A stretch of 10,252 nucleotides of DNA from Pirellulales bacterium (GTDB lineage Bacteria > Planctomycetota > Planctomycetia > Pirellulales > Thermoguttaceae), in assembly GCA_030642635.1 (NCBI GenBank), contig DAOWNK010000098.1, forward strand, positions 1 to 10,252, given 5' to 3'. A program made the position numbers and the translations under genes. Below, piece by piece: positions 1 to 5,742 of this stretch; position 1 is the stretch's first letter, and every line of letters starts with the position of its first letter. A model generated the notes under the pieces. That model made no database searches. It had not been told where the DNA came from and saw nothing but the letters and a program-made list of their open reading frames with translations.

Positions 1-700
1 CCAGCGAATCGCGTATCCGGTCTTTGCTCGTGCCGCCGGCCGCCAGACGATCGACCACCACGTACAGCCCGCCGTCGGCCGCGGCGCCTTTGGCGGGAAG
101 TTTTGATATTGGTATTGGTATCGGCTCCGCCGTCAGGTTCACCATCCGTCCGGCGGCAATCACACGGATAAACCCTTCCTCTTGCAATCCTGCCGATACC
201 TGCTCAAGATTGTCGCCCTCGGACAACTCCATACGGAAGGTAATCATGTATCGTGTGTCGTCCGGCAGTGCCGCGAGTGTCTCCGCCGTACTTTGCGGGC
301 TTTCGCGGCGCACCTCGTGCCCGCACTGCAAGCAGAAGACGTGGCCGATCTTGGCGAACAGCAGCCGCAGATAGTCGGTCGTATCAGTAGCCGTGCCGAC
401 GGTCGAGCGGCTCGAGCGGCTGGTATTCTTTCCGGTAACCGCGATGGCCGGCGGGATGCCGTCGATGTGCTCAGCCTCAGGCTTTTCCAGCCGCTGTAGA
501 AACTGCCGGGTATAGGCCGAAAAGCTCTCGATGTAACGCCGCTGTCCCTCGGCGTAGAGCGTATCCAGCGCAAGGCTGCTCTTGCCGGAGCCGCTCAGCC
601 CGCACAGCACGATCAGCTTGTTGTGCGGGATATCTAAATCAACGTCCTGGAGATTATGGACCTTGACGCCTCGCAGAGAGATGTAACCCGCAGCAGTCAT
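1..700 (-). CDS. uvrA: UvrA excinuclease ABC subunit A, N-terminal part (truncated by window edge)
   Basis: UvrA is the damage-sensing ATPase of nucleotide excision repair. It acts as a dimer with UvrB in the cytoplasm. The frame starts at an ATG (700-698) and runs open for 233 codons to the left edge, so the C-terminal part is missing. Visible landmarks are a Walker A motif GLSGSGKS at residues 34-41, then LDTLYAEGQRRYIESFSAYT, which is diagnostic for UvrA. RSTVGTATD and DYLRLLFAKIG follow, and a C-x2-C pair (FCLQCG) near residue 110. The stretch EPIPIPISKL, encoded by a short near-hexamer repeat at about 103-125, looks like a small local insertion. A weak GGGGA sits upstream of the start. 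Planctomycetes can carry more than one UvrA-type protein, some very long; the visible part does not say which this is. The family call is very secure. Confidence 0.95.
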   Translation of the reverse strand, partial: MTAAGYISLRGVKVHNLQDVDLDIPHNKLIVLCGLSGSGKSSLALDTLYAEGQRRYIESFSAYTRQFLQRLEKPEAEHIDGIPPAIAVTGKNTSRSSRSTVGTATDTTDYLRLLFAKIGHVFCLQCGHEVRRESPQSTAETLAALPDDTRYMITFRMELSEGDNLEQVSAGLQEEGFIRVIAAGRMVNLTAEPIPIPISKLPAKGAAADGGLYVVVDRLAAGGTSKDRIRDSL

Positions 701-744
701 TTGGTTTCCCCATGGCGGGCATGTTGCTATGAGTGCAAACCTGT

Positions 745-772
745 ATTGTACCACATAAAGCCACAATCACAA
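745..772 (-). promoter_or_regulatory. Candidate sigma-70 promoter for uvrA
   Basis: On the minus strand there is a TTGTGA (-35, 4 of 6 matches) at 772-767, a 16-nt spacer, and TACAAT (-10, 5 of 6) at 750-745. Transcription would start near 738, about 38 nt before the uvrA ATG. It lies just beyond the hairpin that may end the HEPN/MNT transcript, so uvrA would have its own promoter. This is based on sequence match only. No LexA-like box was recognised. Confidence 0.4.
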
Positions 773-775
773 AGC

Positions 776-792
776 CGCGACCGTTGGTCGCG
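776..792 (-). terminator. Hairpin after the HEPN gene, possible terminator
   Basis: CGCGACC (776-782) and GGTCGCG (786-792) form a perfect 7-bp GC-rich stem with a 3-nt loop. It lies about 40 nt past the HEPN stop and before the uvrA promoter candidate. On the minus strand it is followed by GCTTTGTG, so the T-tract is poor. Termination is possible, but it could be only a structural dyad. Confidence 0.35.
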
Positions 793-833
793 CAAAGCGG
801 TGAAATCCCCGTAGCGCTCAGTCCAGCGCCAAA

Positions 834-1235
834 TCAAGGGGTGGCGAGAAAGGATTTCAGTTCGGCCACGAAGCGACGAGCGTCCTCTAATAACTGAGGC
901 ACATCTTCGGCTGGAAAACTGCTCACATCTTCATAATCTGCCTCGCAGCGATTGCTGAAAGCCTTTTGGAAAAATCTCCCCAAGTGCTTTGGCAAGTGCC
1001 CGGTCTTCATATACTCCTGGTGAAACCAAGAAATCAGACCGCGATGTTTGTGAAATGTACGGCCGTCTCGAATCGCTAATGCTGAAGCTGCATAAAACAC
1101 CGCATAATAGCAACAGTTCATTACACCACGCAACGAACCATGTGCAATCAGAATTGAAGCATCGTTTAGCGCCTCGTCGGCTTTGTCCAATCGCAACGCA
1201 ATCAGTTGTTTTTTTTGATCATCTGAAAGTATCAC
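834..1235 (-). CDS. HEPN domain protein (UPF0332-like), probable toxin of a HEPN/MNT pair
   Basis: The 133-residue protein looks all-helical and matches the small HEPN family (PF05168 type, UPF0332-like). Landmarks are KADEALNDA (18-26), NCCYYAVFYAASALA (40-54), an H-rich turn around HKHRG (62-66), FHQEYMKTGHL (71-81), LGRFFQKAF (85-93) and RCEADYEDV (96-104). HEPN proteins are often RNases and are paired with MNT nucleotidyltransferases that inactivate them. The classical RX4-6H motif of HepT toxins is not in the usual place: the equivalent helix reads R96-CEAD-Y101. The R..ADY pattern is typical of this subfamily, so RNase activity is plausible but not shown. The start is GTG (1235-1233), overlapping the MNT stop as GTGA, which implies translational coupling. 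It is clearly AT-richer than ligA or hemL. HEPN family call is strong; the toxin role is inferred from the partner gene. Confidence 0.85.
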   Translation of the reverse strand: MILSDDQKKQLIALRLDKADEALNDASILIAHGSLRGVMNCCYYAVFYAASALAIRDGRTFHKHRGLISWFHQEYMKTGHLPKHLGRFFQKAFSNRCEADYEDVSSFPAEDVPQLLEDARRFVAELKSFLATP

Positions 1236-1570
1236 ACGATTATTCCTTCGTCTCTCACGTGCTGGATGTACGGTGTAAATGAAATTGGGGGGCTGTTGAT
1301 TTCTCCTTCCGAATAGAAGTGCAAATCGAACAGTACACTATGATCCATCTGAATATCTAATTGTCGATCGATAATGCTGTCGACCTCATCGTAGGTAAGA
1401 CGCCGCTTTGTAACACAAAGCACATCGTAGTCCGATTCCGCCTCCGCGCCGCCTTCAACTCGCGACCCATAATGGTACAAGCGGATGAAATCCTCACCTA
1501 ACATAGACTGAAGCAATTGCCGCAACTCGACCACGCAAGGATTAGGAACGTTGTTCGGTTCTGTGCTCAT
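1232..1570 (-). CDS. MNT-type minimal nucleotidyltransferase, probable antitoxin partner of HEPN
   Basis: The protein has 112 residues, typical for stand-alone MNT-domain proteins. The pol-beta-type nucleotidyltransferase signature is present: YGSRVEGGAEAESDYDVL, with G35-S36, then D47 and D49 as the metal-binding pair. D82 in VLFDLHFYS is the likely third acidic residue. The C-terminal TPYIQHVRDEGIIV resembles the usual family ending. In studied HEPN/MNT pairs the MNT enzyme transfers AMP to a tyrosine of the HEPN RNase and so acts as antitoxin. Here all catalytic residues seem intact, which suits an active enzyme. The gene is first in a two-gene unit, and its TGA overlaps the HEPN GTG. The ATG at 1570 is preceded by AAAGG about 9 nt upstream, an acceptable ribosome site. 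Family call is strong; the biological role is inferred from context. Confidence 0.87.
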   Translation of the reverse strand: MSTEPNNVPNPCVVELRQLLQSMLGEDFIRLYHYGSRVEGGAEAESDYDVLCVTKRRLTYDEVDSIIDRQLDIQMDHSVLFDLHFYSEGEINSPPISFTPYIQHVRDEGIIV

Positions 1571-1629
1571 GCCGTCTACCTTTACTGCCGAGGCAATACG
1601 CTATTTCGACAACCGTCGAAGACAACATC

Positions 1630-1659
1630 AGCCTACCAATTAAGTGCCGTCTCTGTCAA
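1630..1659 (-). promoter_or_regulatory. Candidate promoter for the MNT-HEPN unit
   Basis: The minus strand carries a perfect -35 TTGACA (1659-1654), an 18-nt spacer and a poor -10 TAGGCT (1635-1630, 3 of 6). The predicted start would be about 50 nt upstream of the MNT ATG. The weak -10 leaves room for an activator or for a different site. Confidence 0.3.
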
Positions 1660-1851
1660 CGGTGTCTGCACGACGCGCGAAAGAGCTATTGACAAAAATT
1701 CGATGCCTGTTATCAATTACGTTGTGTCGTGAATGTCCTTAGGGAATTTCACGATTACGACCTTGAGGCCGACGGCTGTGAGGAATCCTCGTTGGAGACC
1801 GACACGGCGCTGGGAGTCGTTGCCTCGAGGTTTTTTTGTGCGCCGGAGTGG

Positions 1852-1879
1852 GTGACGGCAGCGGCAATTTTTATATAAT
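1852..1879 (+). promoter_or_regulatory. Probable sigma-70 promoter for the cupin gene
   Basis: GTGACG (-35, 4 of 6 matches, 1852-1857), a 16-nt spacer and a perfect TATAAT (-10, 1874-1879). Transcription would begin near 1886, about 66 nt before the cupin ATG and at the edge of a leader hairpin. It may also serve ligA, because no better promoter is visible between the cupin gene and ligA. Confidence 0.5.
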
Positions 1880-1886
1880 GTTTAGC

Positions 1887-1905
1887 AGCCGCCGGTACGG
1901 CGGCT
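1887..1905 (+). promoter_or_regulatory. Leader hairpin / dyad directly at the predicted cupin transcript start
   Basis: AGCCGCCG (1887-1894) and CGGCGGCT (1898-1905) form a perfect 8-bp, almost pure GC stem with a 3-nt loop (GTA). It begins about where the transcript from the TATAAT promoter would begin. It could be an operator dyad, a 5'-end mRNA-stabilising hairpin, or chance in GC-rich DNA. Confidence 0.4.
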
Positions 1906-1951
1906 AAGCGGTAAAATCAGTATTCACCCGCGAATCCATAGGACGCCGGCC

Positions 1952-2296
1952 ATGAAAATCGCCCATTACGAACAGATCGACGCGGCCCCGGTGGAGTTGG
2001 AAGGCGCCGTTGGTGCTCGGATACGTCGTTTAATCGGCCCGAACGACGGCGCGCCGAATTTTGCGATGCGTATGTTCGAGGTGTCTCCCGACGGCCACAC
2101 GCCAAAACACTCCCATGCCCACGAGCACGAGGTATTCGTGCTGGAAGGCGAGGGAACGGTGCTCTGCGGCGACACGGAGCACACGTTGCGGCCCGGGATG
2201 GTGGTTTTCGTACCGCCGCAGGAGGTTCACCAGTTCAGCAACACGGGCACTATGACACTAAAACTCCTATGCATGGTGCCGAACAGCGGTTGTTAG
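1952..2296 (+). CDS. Small single-domain cupin protein
   Basis: This 114-residue protein is one conserved beta-barrel cupin (Cupin_2 type). Motif 1 is H53-S-H55-x4-E60 followed by VLEGEG (63-68). Motif 2 is G82-x5-P88 with H93-x3-N97. H53, H55, E60 and H93 would bind a metal such as Mn, Fe, Ni or Zn. No signal peptide is visible, so it is probably cytoplasmic. Such small cupins include dioxygenases, isomerases and sugar-binding proteins, and substrates cannot be read from the sequence. Translation starts at ATG 1952 with only a weak GGA upstream. It lies ahead of ligA in the same direction, 118 nt away with a heptamer hairpin element between; there is no known functional link to DNA ligation. 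The fold call is secure and the function is unknown. Confidence 0.9.
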   Translation: MKIAHYEQIDAAPVELEGAVGARIRRLIGPNDGAPNFAMRMFEVSPDGHTPKHSHAHEHEVFVLEGEGTVLCGDTEHTLRPGMVVFVPPQEVHQFSNTGTMTLKLLCMVPNSGC

Positions 2297-2305
2297 TTGA
2301 AAGTA

Positions 2306-2404
2306 GGGATTGGGGATTAGTGATTGGGGATTGAACTTTGTTTTCTTCCTCAAATTTAATCCACAATCCCAATTCCTAATCCCCAATCCCCAATCCCTAA
2401 TCCC
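2306..2404. repeat. Heptamer inverted-repeat element, GGGATTR family, copy 1
   Basis: The left arm (2306-2333) is exactly four heptamers of consensus GGGATTR, one of them GTGATTG. The right arm (2357-2404) is seven units of the reverse complement YAATCCC, one shortened to 6 nt. The middle, 2334-2356, is unrelated and T-rich. The arms can fold into a long hairpin. The right arm gives four G-tracts of three or more on the minus strand with 3-4 nt loops, a canonical G-quadruplex pattern. The element fills most of the gap between the cupin stop and the ligA ATG. A second copy lies at 10141-10217. Confidence 0.85.
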
Positions 2405-2414
2405 TTCTCTTCCC

Positions 2415-4436
2415 ATGCCATCCGATCCTGCTTCCAAAATCGAACGCCTCCGCGAGGAAATCCGCCGCCACGACCGGAAATACTACGTGGAAGCGGCGCC
2501 GGAGATCACCGACCTGGAATACGACCGGCTCGTCGAGCGGCTAAAACGGCTCGAGGCCGAACACCCGGAGCTTCTCTCGCCGGACAGCCCCACGCAGCGC
2601 GTCGGCGACCGGCCGGTCGAGGGCCTCGTACAGGTCGAGCACCGTGTGCCGATGCTCTCGATTGAGAACACATACAGCATCGAGGAGTTGCAAAAGTACG
2701 GCCAACGGACCACCAAACTGCTCGATAACAAACCTGGCGAGCCGATCGAGTGGGTGGTCGAGCTGAAGATCGACGGCGTGGCCGTTTCGCTGCTGTATGA
2801 ACTTGGCCGGCTGGTGCGCGGCGTCACACGAGGCGATGGCCGGGCGGGCGACGACATTACGCACAACGTCCGCACCATCGGCGGCGTGCCTCTGCGGCTT
2901 GACGGCAAGAAAGTGCCGGCGGCCCTGGAGGTCCGAGGCGAAATCTACATGACCAACTCCGACCTGGTCAAACTCAACGAATCGCAGCGGCGCGACGGCA
3001 AGCCGCCGTTCGCAAACACCCGAAACGTCACCGCCGGCAGCATCCGGCAACTTGACTCTCGGGTTTGTGCCCGACGAGGACTGCGGATTTTCTGCCATGG
3101 GGTCGGCTATGCCGAGGGCCTGCGGGCCGCCACGCACATGGAGTTCCTCGACGAGCTTCGCGGCTACGGCCTGCCCGTCACGCCGCAGGCCGAGTGCTTT
3201 AATTCCTTTAACGCAGCGGTTGACCACTGCGAAGGGTTGATCGAGCGGCTGCACGAGCTTGATTTCGAGATTGACGGGCTGGTGCTGAAACTGAACCGCT
3301 TCGACCAGCGCGAGCGGCTCGGCTCCACGGCGAAGAGTCCACGCTGGCTGATCGCATACAAGTTCGAGAAGTACGAGGCAACTACCCGGCTGAACGAAAT
3401 CCGCGTACAGATTGGCAAGACCGGCGCCATCACGCCGGTGGCCGAGTTGGAGCCGGTCGAGTTGGCCGGCTCGACCGTAAGCCGCGCCAGCCTGCACAAT
3501 GCCGATGAGATCGAGCGTAAGGACGTCCGCCCGGGCGATGTGGTTGTTGTCGAGAAGGCCGGCAAGATCATCCCGCACATCGTCCGGGTTGAAAAGCACG
3601 AGCGAACGGGCCGGCCACGGAAGTTCGTCTTCCCGACCGAGTGCCCCGAGTGCGGCACGGTGCTTGTGAAAGACTCCGGCGGCGTATATATCCGCTGCCC
3701 GAACCTGCAATGCCCGGCCCAGGTGCGCGAGCGAATCCGCTTCTACGCCGGCCGGAACGCCATGGATATCGAGGGGCTGGGTGAGGTGCTGGTCGATCAA
3801 CTCGTCGGCGAAGGATTGGTCAGCGGATACAGCGATTTGTATCGGCTTGAAGATCGTCAGGACCGGCTGCTCGGCATGGAACGGATGGGCCGCAAATCGG
3901 TCGATAACTTGCTGGACGGCATAGAGGCCTGCAAAAATCGTGGGCTGGCAAGGCTGCTCTGCGCGCTGTCGATCCGGCACGTCGGCGCCCGGGTGTCGGC
4001 GGTGCTGGCCGAGCACTTCCGCTCGATGGACGCCTTGCAGGCCGCTTCCGTCGAACAGCTAAGCGAAATCGACGAGATCGGCCCGATTATCGCCGCGAGC
4101 GTCTATGATTTCCTGCACGGCAAGTTCGGCACCGAGACGATCGACGACCTGCGCGAGGTAGGCGTGAAGATGGAATCCGTCGCACCGGCCGACGAAGGTT
4201 CCCGTGTCTTGGAAGGCAAGACGCTGGTCGTAACCGGCACGCTGGTAAAATACACACGCGACGAAATCAAAGAGTTGATCGTCCGCCACGGCGGCCGCGC
4301 TGCCTCCAGCGTTTCCAAAAAAACCGACTATGTCGTAGCCGGCGAGAATGCCGGCAGCAAGCTGGCAAAGGCCGAGCAACTCGGCGTACCGGTGCTGAGC
4401 GAAGCGGAGTTTGAAGGACTGATCAATCGAACGTGA
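2415..4436 (+). CDS. ligA: NAD-dependent DNA ligase LigA
   Basis: LigA seals nicks in duplex DNA during replication and repair, using NAD+ as AMP donor. The 673-residue length is normal. Domains in order: Ia (about 1-65, with RKYYVEAAPEITDLEYDRL), then adenylation with catalytic K118 in ELKIDG. The RGDGRAGDDITHN motif (139-151) and YKF (315-317) follow. The OB fold contains HNADEIERKDVRPGDVVVVE (361-380). A four-cysteine zinc site is C410, C413, C428, C433. Helix-hairpin-helix repeats span about 445-585 and a BRCT domain spans about 597-673 (GKTLVVTGTL, TDYVVAGENAGSKLAKA). All key residues are present. The frame is open back to 2310, but those 35 codons read through the heptamer repeat and are not ligase-like, so ATG 2415 is chosen. 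No SD sequence precedes it: the 10 nt before ATG are pyrimidine-rich. Confidence 0.97.
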   Translation: MPSDPASKIERLREEIRRHDRKYYVEAAPEITDLEYDRLVERLKRLEAEHPELLSPDSPTQRVGDRPVEGLVQVEHRVPMLSIENTYSIEELQKYGQRTTKLLDNKPGEPIEWVVELKIDGVAVSLLYELGRLVRGVTRGDGRAGDDITHNVRTIGGVPLRLDGKKVPAALEVRGEIYMTNSDLVKLNESQRRDGKPPFANTRNVTAGSIRQLDSRVCARRGLRIFCHGVGYAEGLRAATHMEFLDELRGYGLPVTPQAECFNSFNAAVDHCEGLIERLHELDFEIDGLVLKLNRFDQRERLGSTAKSPRWLIAYKFEKYEATTRLNEIRVQIGKTGAITPVAELEPVELAGSTVSRASLHNADEIERKDVRPGDVVVVEKAGKIIPHIVRVEKHERTGRPRKFVFPTECPECGTVLVKDSGGVYIRCPNLQCPAQVRERIRFYAGRNAMDIEGLGEVLVDQLVGEGLVSGYSDLYRLEDRQDRLLGMERMGRKSVDNLLDGIEACKNRGLARLLCALSIRHVGARVSAVLAEHFRSMDALQAASVEQLSEIDEIGPIIAASVYDFLHGKFGTETIDDLREVGVKMESVAPADEGSRVLEGKTLVVTGTLVKYTRDEIKELIVRHGGRAASSVSKKTDYVVAGENAGSKLAKAEQLGVPVLSEAEFEGLINRT

Positions 4437-4440
4437 TACG

Positions 4441-4623
4441 TCACTCACCTCGCTTGGCCGCAGTTGCCCGGCGTTCCCTGCGATCCACGACTTTCGATAG
4501 CGGCATCTTCTGGCGCCGGCGCAGATCGGCGACGATTTCGTCGAGATTGTGGTTGTGCCGCTCATAACGACCAGAGTATACTGGATTATCGGCCCTCAGG
4601 CAAGCAGATTGATTGCCTAACAT
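4441..4623 (-). CDS. Doubtful small basic reading frame, unrecognised
   Basis: A 60-codon frame lies in the gap between the converging ligA and DUF1573 genes, with its TGA 4 nt from the ligA stop. The second half is rich in Arg, Lys and Asp (LDEIVADLRRRQ, RRERRATAAK), looks helical, and has mostly G or C in third codon positions, as real genes here do. Against it: no SD at ATG 4623, and the promoter-like pair at 4575-4603 lies inside the frame. The only ATG right after that promoter (4565) is in another frame. It may be a small real protein, a remnant of a decayed gene, or chance. No family was recognised. Confidence 0.25.
   Translation of the reverse strand: MLGNQSACLRADNPVYSGRYERHNHNLDEIVADLRRRQKMPLSKVVDRRERRATAAKRGE
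4575..4603 (-). promoter_or_regulatory. Promoter-like pair and dyad between ligA and DUF1573
   Basis: On the minus strand TTGCCT (4603-4598, 4 of 6), a 17-nt spacer and TATACT (4580-4575, 5 of 6) match a sigma-70 promoter. It points into the 3' end of ligA, so a transcript would be antisense to ligA or would express a short frame. The -35 bases AGGCAA also pair with TTGCCT at 4613-4618, a 6-bp dyad without a T-tract. Function is uncertain. Confidence 0.25.
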
Positions 4624-4650
4624 CCGAGTGTTTGCCCCAGAACATTAAAG

Positions 4651-4671
4651 CTGATCACTGATAGCTGACGG
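4651..4671. repeat. Heptamer repeat CTGAYNN, three units, at the DUF1573 stop codon
   Basis: Three heptamers (CTGATCA, CTGATAG, CTGACGG) run directly up to the CTA complement of the DUF1573 stop codon (4672-4674). They match, unit for unit and with the same AAAG lead-in, the right arm of the larger element at 5743-5832. No clear opposite arm is seen; TTATCGG and CCCTCAG near 4585-4598 may be a decayed one. Confidence 0.65.
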
Positions 4672-5667
4672 CTACTGCACGATCTGGACGTGTGCCTTGA
4701 CCTCGATTTTCTCGCCGCCGCCCTGGTCGGTCTCGATGTGAATCGTACTGCTGATCTTGCCGGATGCATTGTCGGATTCAAAGGTAACCGGCAGCAGTTG
4801 CGGATTGCAGGTTTTTTCCGGCACGTCGCAATGGAACCGCTGGTCGTCGCAACTCGCGGCAACAATCCGAAACGGTTTGGCGCCTTGAACCACCAGCCGC
4901 CTGGTCACCGGTTGCCCGGCATGGACCACGCCCAGCAGCAGCGGCGAGGGCCGCACGGTTATCGCAGAGGCCACGACGCCCTCGACCGACACCGGGACTC
5001 GCGAGGTGCGCGGGTTGGAATCGTTTGTCACCAGCACTACGTGATCACGGATATATCCGACCGGGGCGTCGTCGGCAAGCTCTACGGCAAGCTCGTATGT
5101 GACACCCCCGTCCGTCCGACCGGTCTCGACGACGTCTGCCTTAAAGTGTGGGTTTTCAACTTCCACCCGCTCGATTCGCCAATCGCCTCGGCCCGCGTAG
5201 TTTACGGTCACTCTGCGCTTTGCACCGGCGCCTTGGCGTACTGTGCCGAACTGGATTGCACCGGGCTGTACGACAACGTCGCTGCGGATGTAGCAGTGAA
5301 TGTGCAGCCGGACCTCGGCCGGAAACGGCTGCTTGAATGTCACCGTCAGTGTCGAGTCCTTTTGCCCCAGGTACGCGCGGGTATCGACCACCACAGCGAC
5401 CTCGGACTTATCCCACGTTTTCAACAGCGGTTTGCTGATCTGCGTGGTAGTGAAGCCGCAGGAGGAGCGGATCAAATCGATCTCGACGTCTTCCTCGTAG
5501 ATGTTCTCGAATGCGAACCGGTGTTCAACCTTGGCCCCACGTGCGACCGTGCCGAAATCGTGGCTGGTCTGCCCGAACATCTCCTTGGCCCACTCCTGGC
5601 CGAAGCTGCTCGGGCCGATCGCCAATAGCAGTATGAGCGGCAGCGATATGCGTAGAAATCTTGTCAA
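4672..5667 (-). CDS. Exported DUF1573 family protein
   Basis: With the TTG start chosen here the product has 331 residues. Residues 1-23 form a clean signal peptide: MTRFLR, then a hydrophobic core LPLILLLAIG ending SSFG before QEW, so it is exported. The rest resembles three Ig-like (ASH/DUF1573-type) repeats. These begin at HDFGTVARG (about 36), IQFGTVRQG (about 138) and LLLGVVHAG (about 244). The family motif SCGCT near the end of the first half-repeat is SCGFTTT here (69-75). DUF1573 proteins are common in Planctomycetes and Bacteroidetes and have no firm function. The frame extends to ATG 5703, but that ATG touches the -10 box of the likely promoter and has no ribosome site. The TTG at 5667 has GAGGGAG five nt upstream and gives the best signal peptide. 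The stop codon abuts heptamer repeats. Confidence 0.85.
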   Translation of the reverse strand: MTRFLRISLPLILLLAIGPSSFGQEWAKEMFGQTSHDFGTVARGAKVEHRFAFENIYEEDVEIDLIRSSCGFTTTQISKPLLKTWDKSEVAVVVDTRAYLGQKDSTLTVTFKQPFPAEVRLHIHCYIRSDVVVQPGAIQFGTVRQGAGAKRRVTVNYAGRGDWRIERVEVENPHFKADVVETGRTDGGVTYELAVELADDAPVGYIRDHVVLVTNDSNPRTSRVPVSVEGVVASAITVRPSPLLLGVVHAGQPVTRRLVVQGAKPFRIVAASCDDQRFHCDVPEKTCNPQLLPVTFESDNASGKISSTIHIETDQGGGEKIEVKAHVQIVQ

Positions 5668-5703
5668 GTTTTCTCCCTCTTTTCTCCTCCCATGACTTGA
5701 CAT

Positions 5704-5732
5704 AGTATGCCAAACACTCGAAATTGTGTCAA
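5704..5732 (-). promoter_or_regulatory. Probable sigma-70 promoter for the DUF1573 gene
   Basis: On the minus strand, a perfect -35 TTGACA (5732-5727), an optimal 17-nt spacer and CATACT (5709-5704, 4 of 6). The predicted start near 5697 lies downstream of the ATG at 5703, leaving a leader of about 30 nt that contains GGAGGAG and GAGGGAG before the TTG at 5667. This supports the shorter protein. Confidence 0.55.
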
Positions 5733-5742
5733 TTCCATTCAG

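Larger units (their letters stand above)
1571..1951. other. Divergent intergenic region between MNT and cupin genes
   Basis: This 381-nt spacer holds promoter-like sites on both strands. Besides those listed separately, TTGACA (1689-1694), a 16-nt spacer and TATCAA (1711-1716) could fire rightwards. A 49-codon plus-strand frame from GTG 1729 to TAA 1878 has mostly G or C in third positions. It has no ribosome site, and its end overlaps the cupin -10 box, so it is not called as a gene; it might be a remnant. No tRNA, repeat or mobile element was seen. Confidence 0.5.

Noticed and set aside
103..125. Short near-hexamer repeat TATTGG inside uvrA as a phase-variation tract
   Set aside because: Only about three units with a period of six, so length change would keep frame; it encodes a short Pro-Ile stretch.
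1042..1059. Literal RX4H match (RTFHKH, residues 59-64) in the HEPN protein
   Set aside because: It lies in the loop corresponding to the conserved K..H.G segment of this subfamily, not in the helix that carries the catalytic RX4-6H of HepT toxins; treated as uncertain.
1729..1878. 49-codon plus-strand frame upstream of the cupin gene
   Set aside because: Third positions look coding-like, but there is no ribosome site, the start is GTG, and the end overlaps a perfect -10 box.
2306..2404. Heptamer array as a CRISPR-like array
   Set aside because: Units are 7 nt, contiguous, with no spacers, and occur in inverted arms.
2310..2414. N-terminal extension of LigA by 35 codons
   Set aside because: These codons translate the heptamer repeat and its spacer. 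LigA homologues start close to the MPSDPASKIERL position.
2541..4016. 491-codon minus-strand open frame opposite ligA
   Set aside because: ligA is unmistakable on the plus strand. Long antisense frames are expected opposite GC-rich genes, and the product shows no recognisable family.
4059..4565. 168-codon minus-strand frame beginning right after a promoter-like pair
   Set aside because: Most of it is antisense to the ligA BRCT and HhH coding sequence, and its composition looks like a shadow frame. The neighbouring frame is more coding-like.
4690..5628. 312-codon plus-strand open frame opposite the DUF1573 gene
   Set aside because: The minus-strand product has a signal peptide and DUF1573 repeats. 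The plus-strand product has no domain features.
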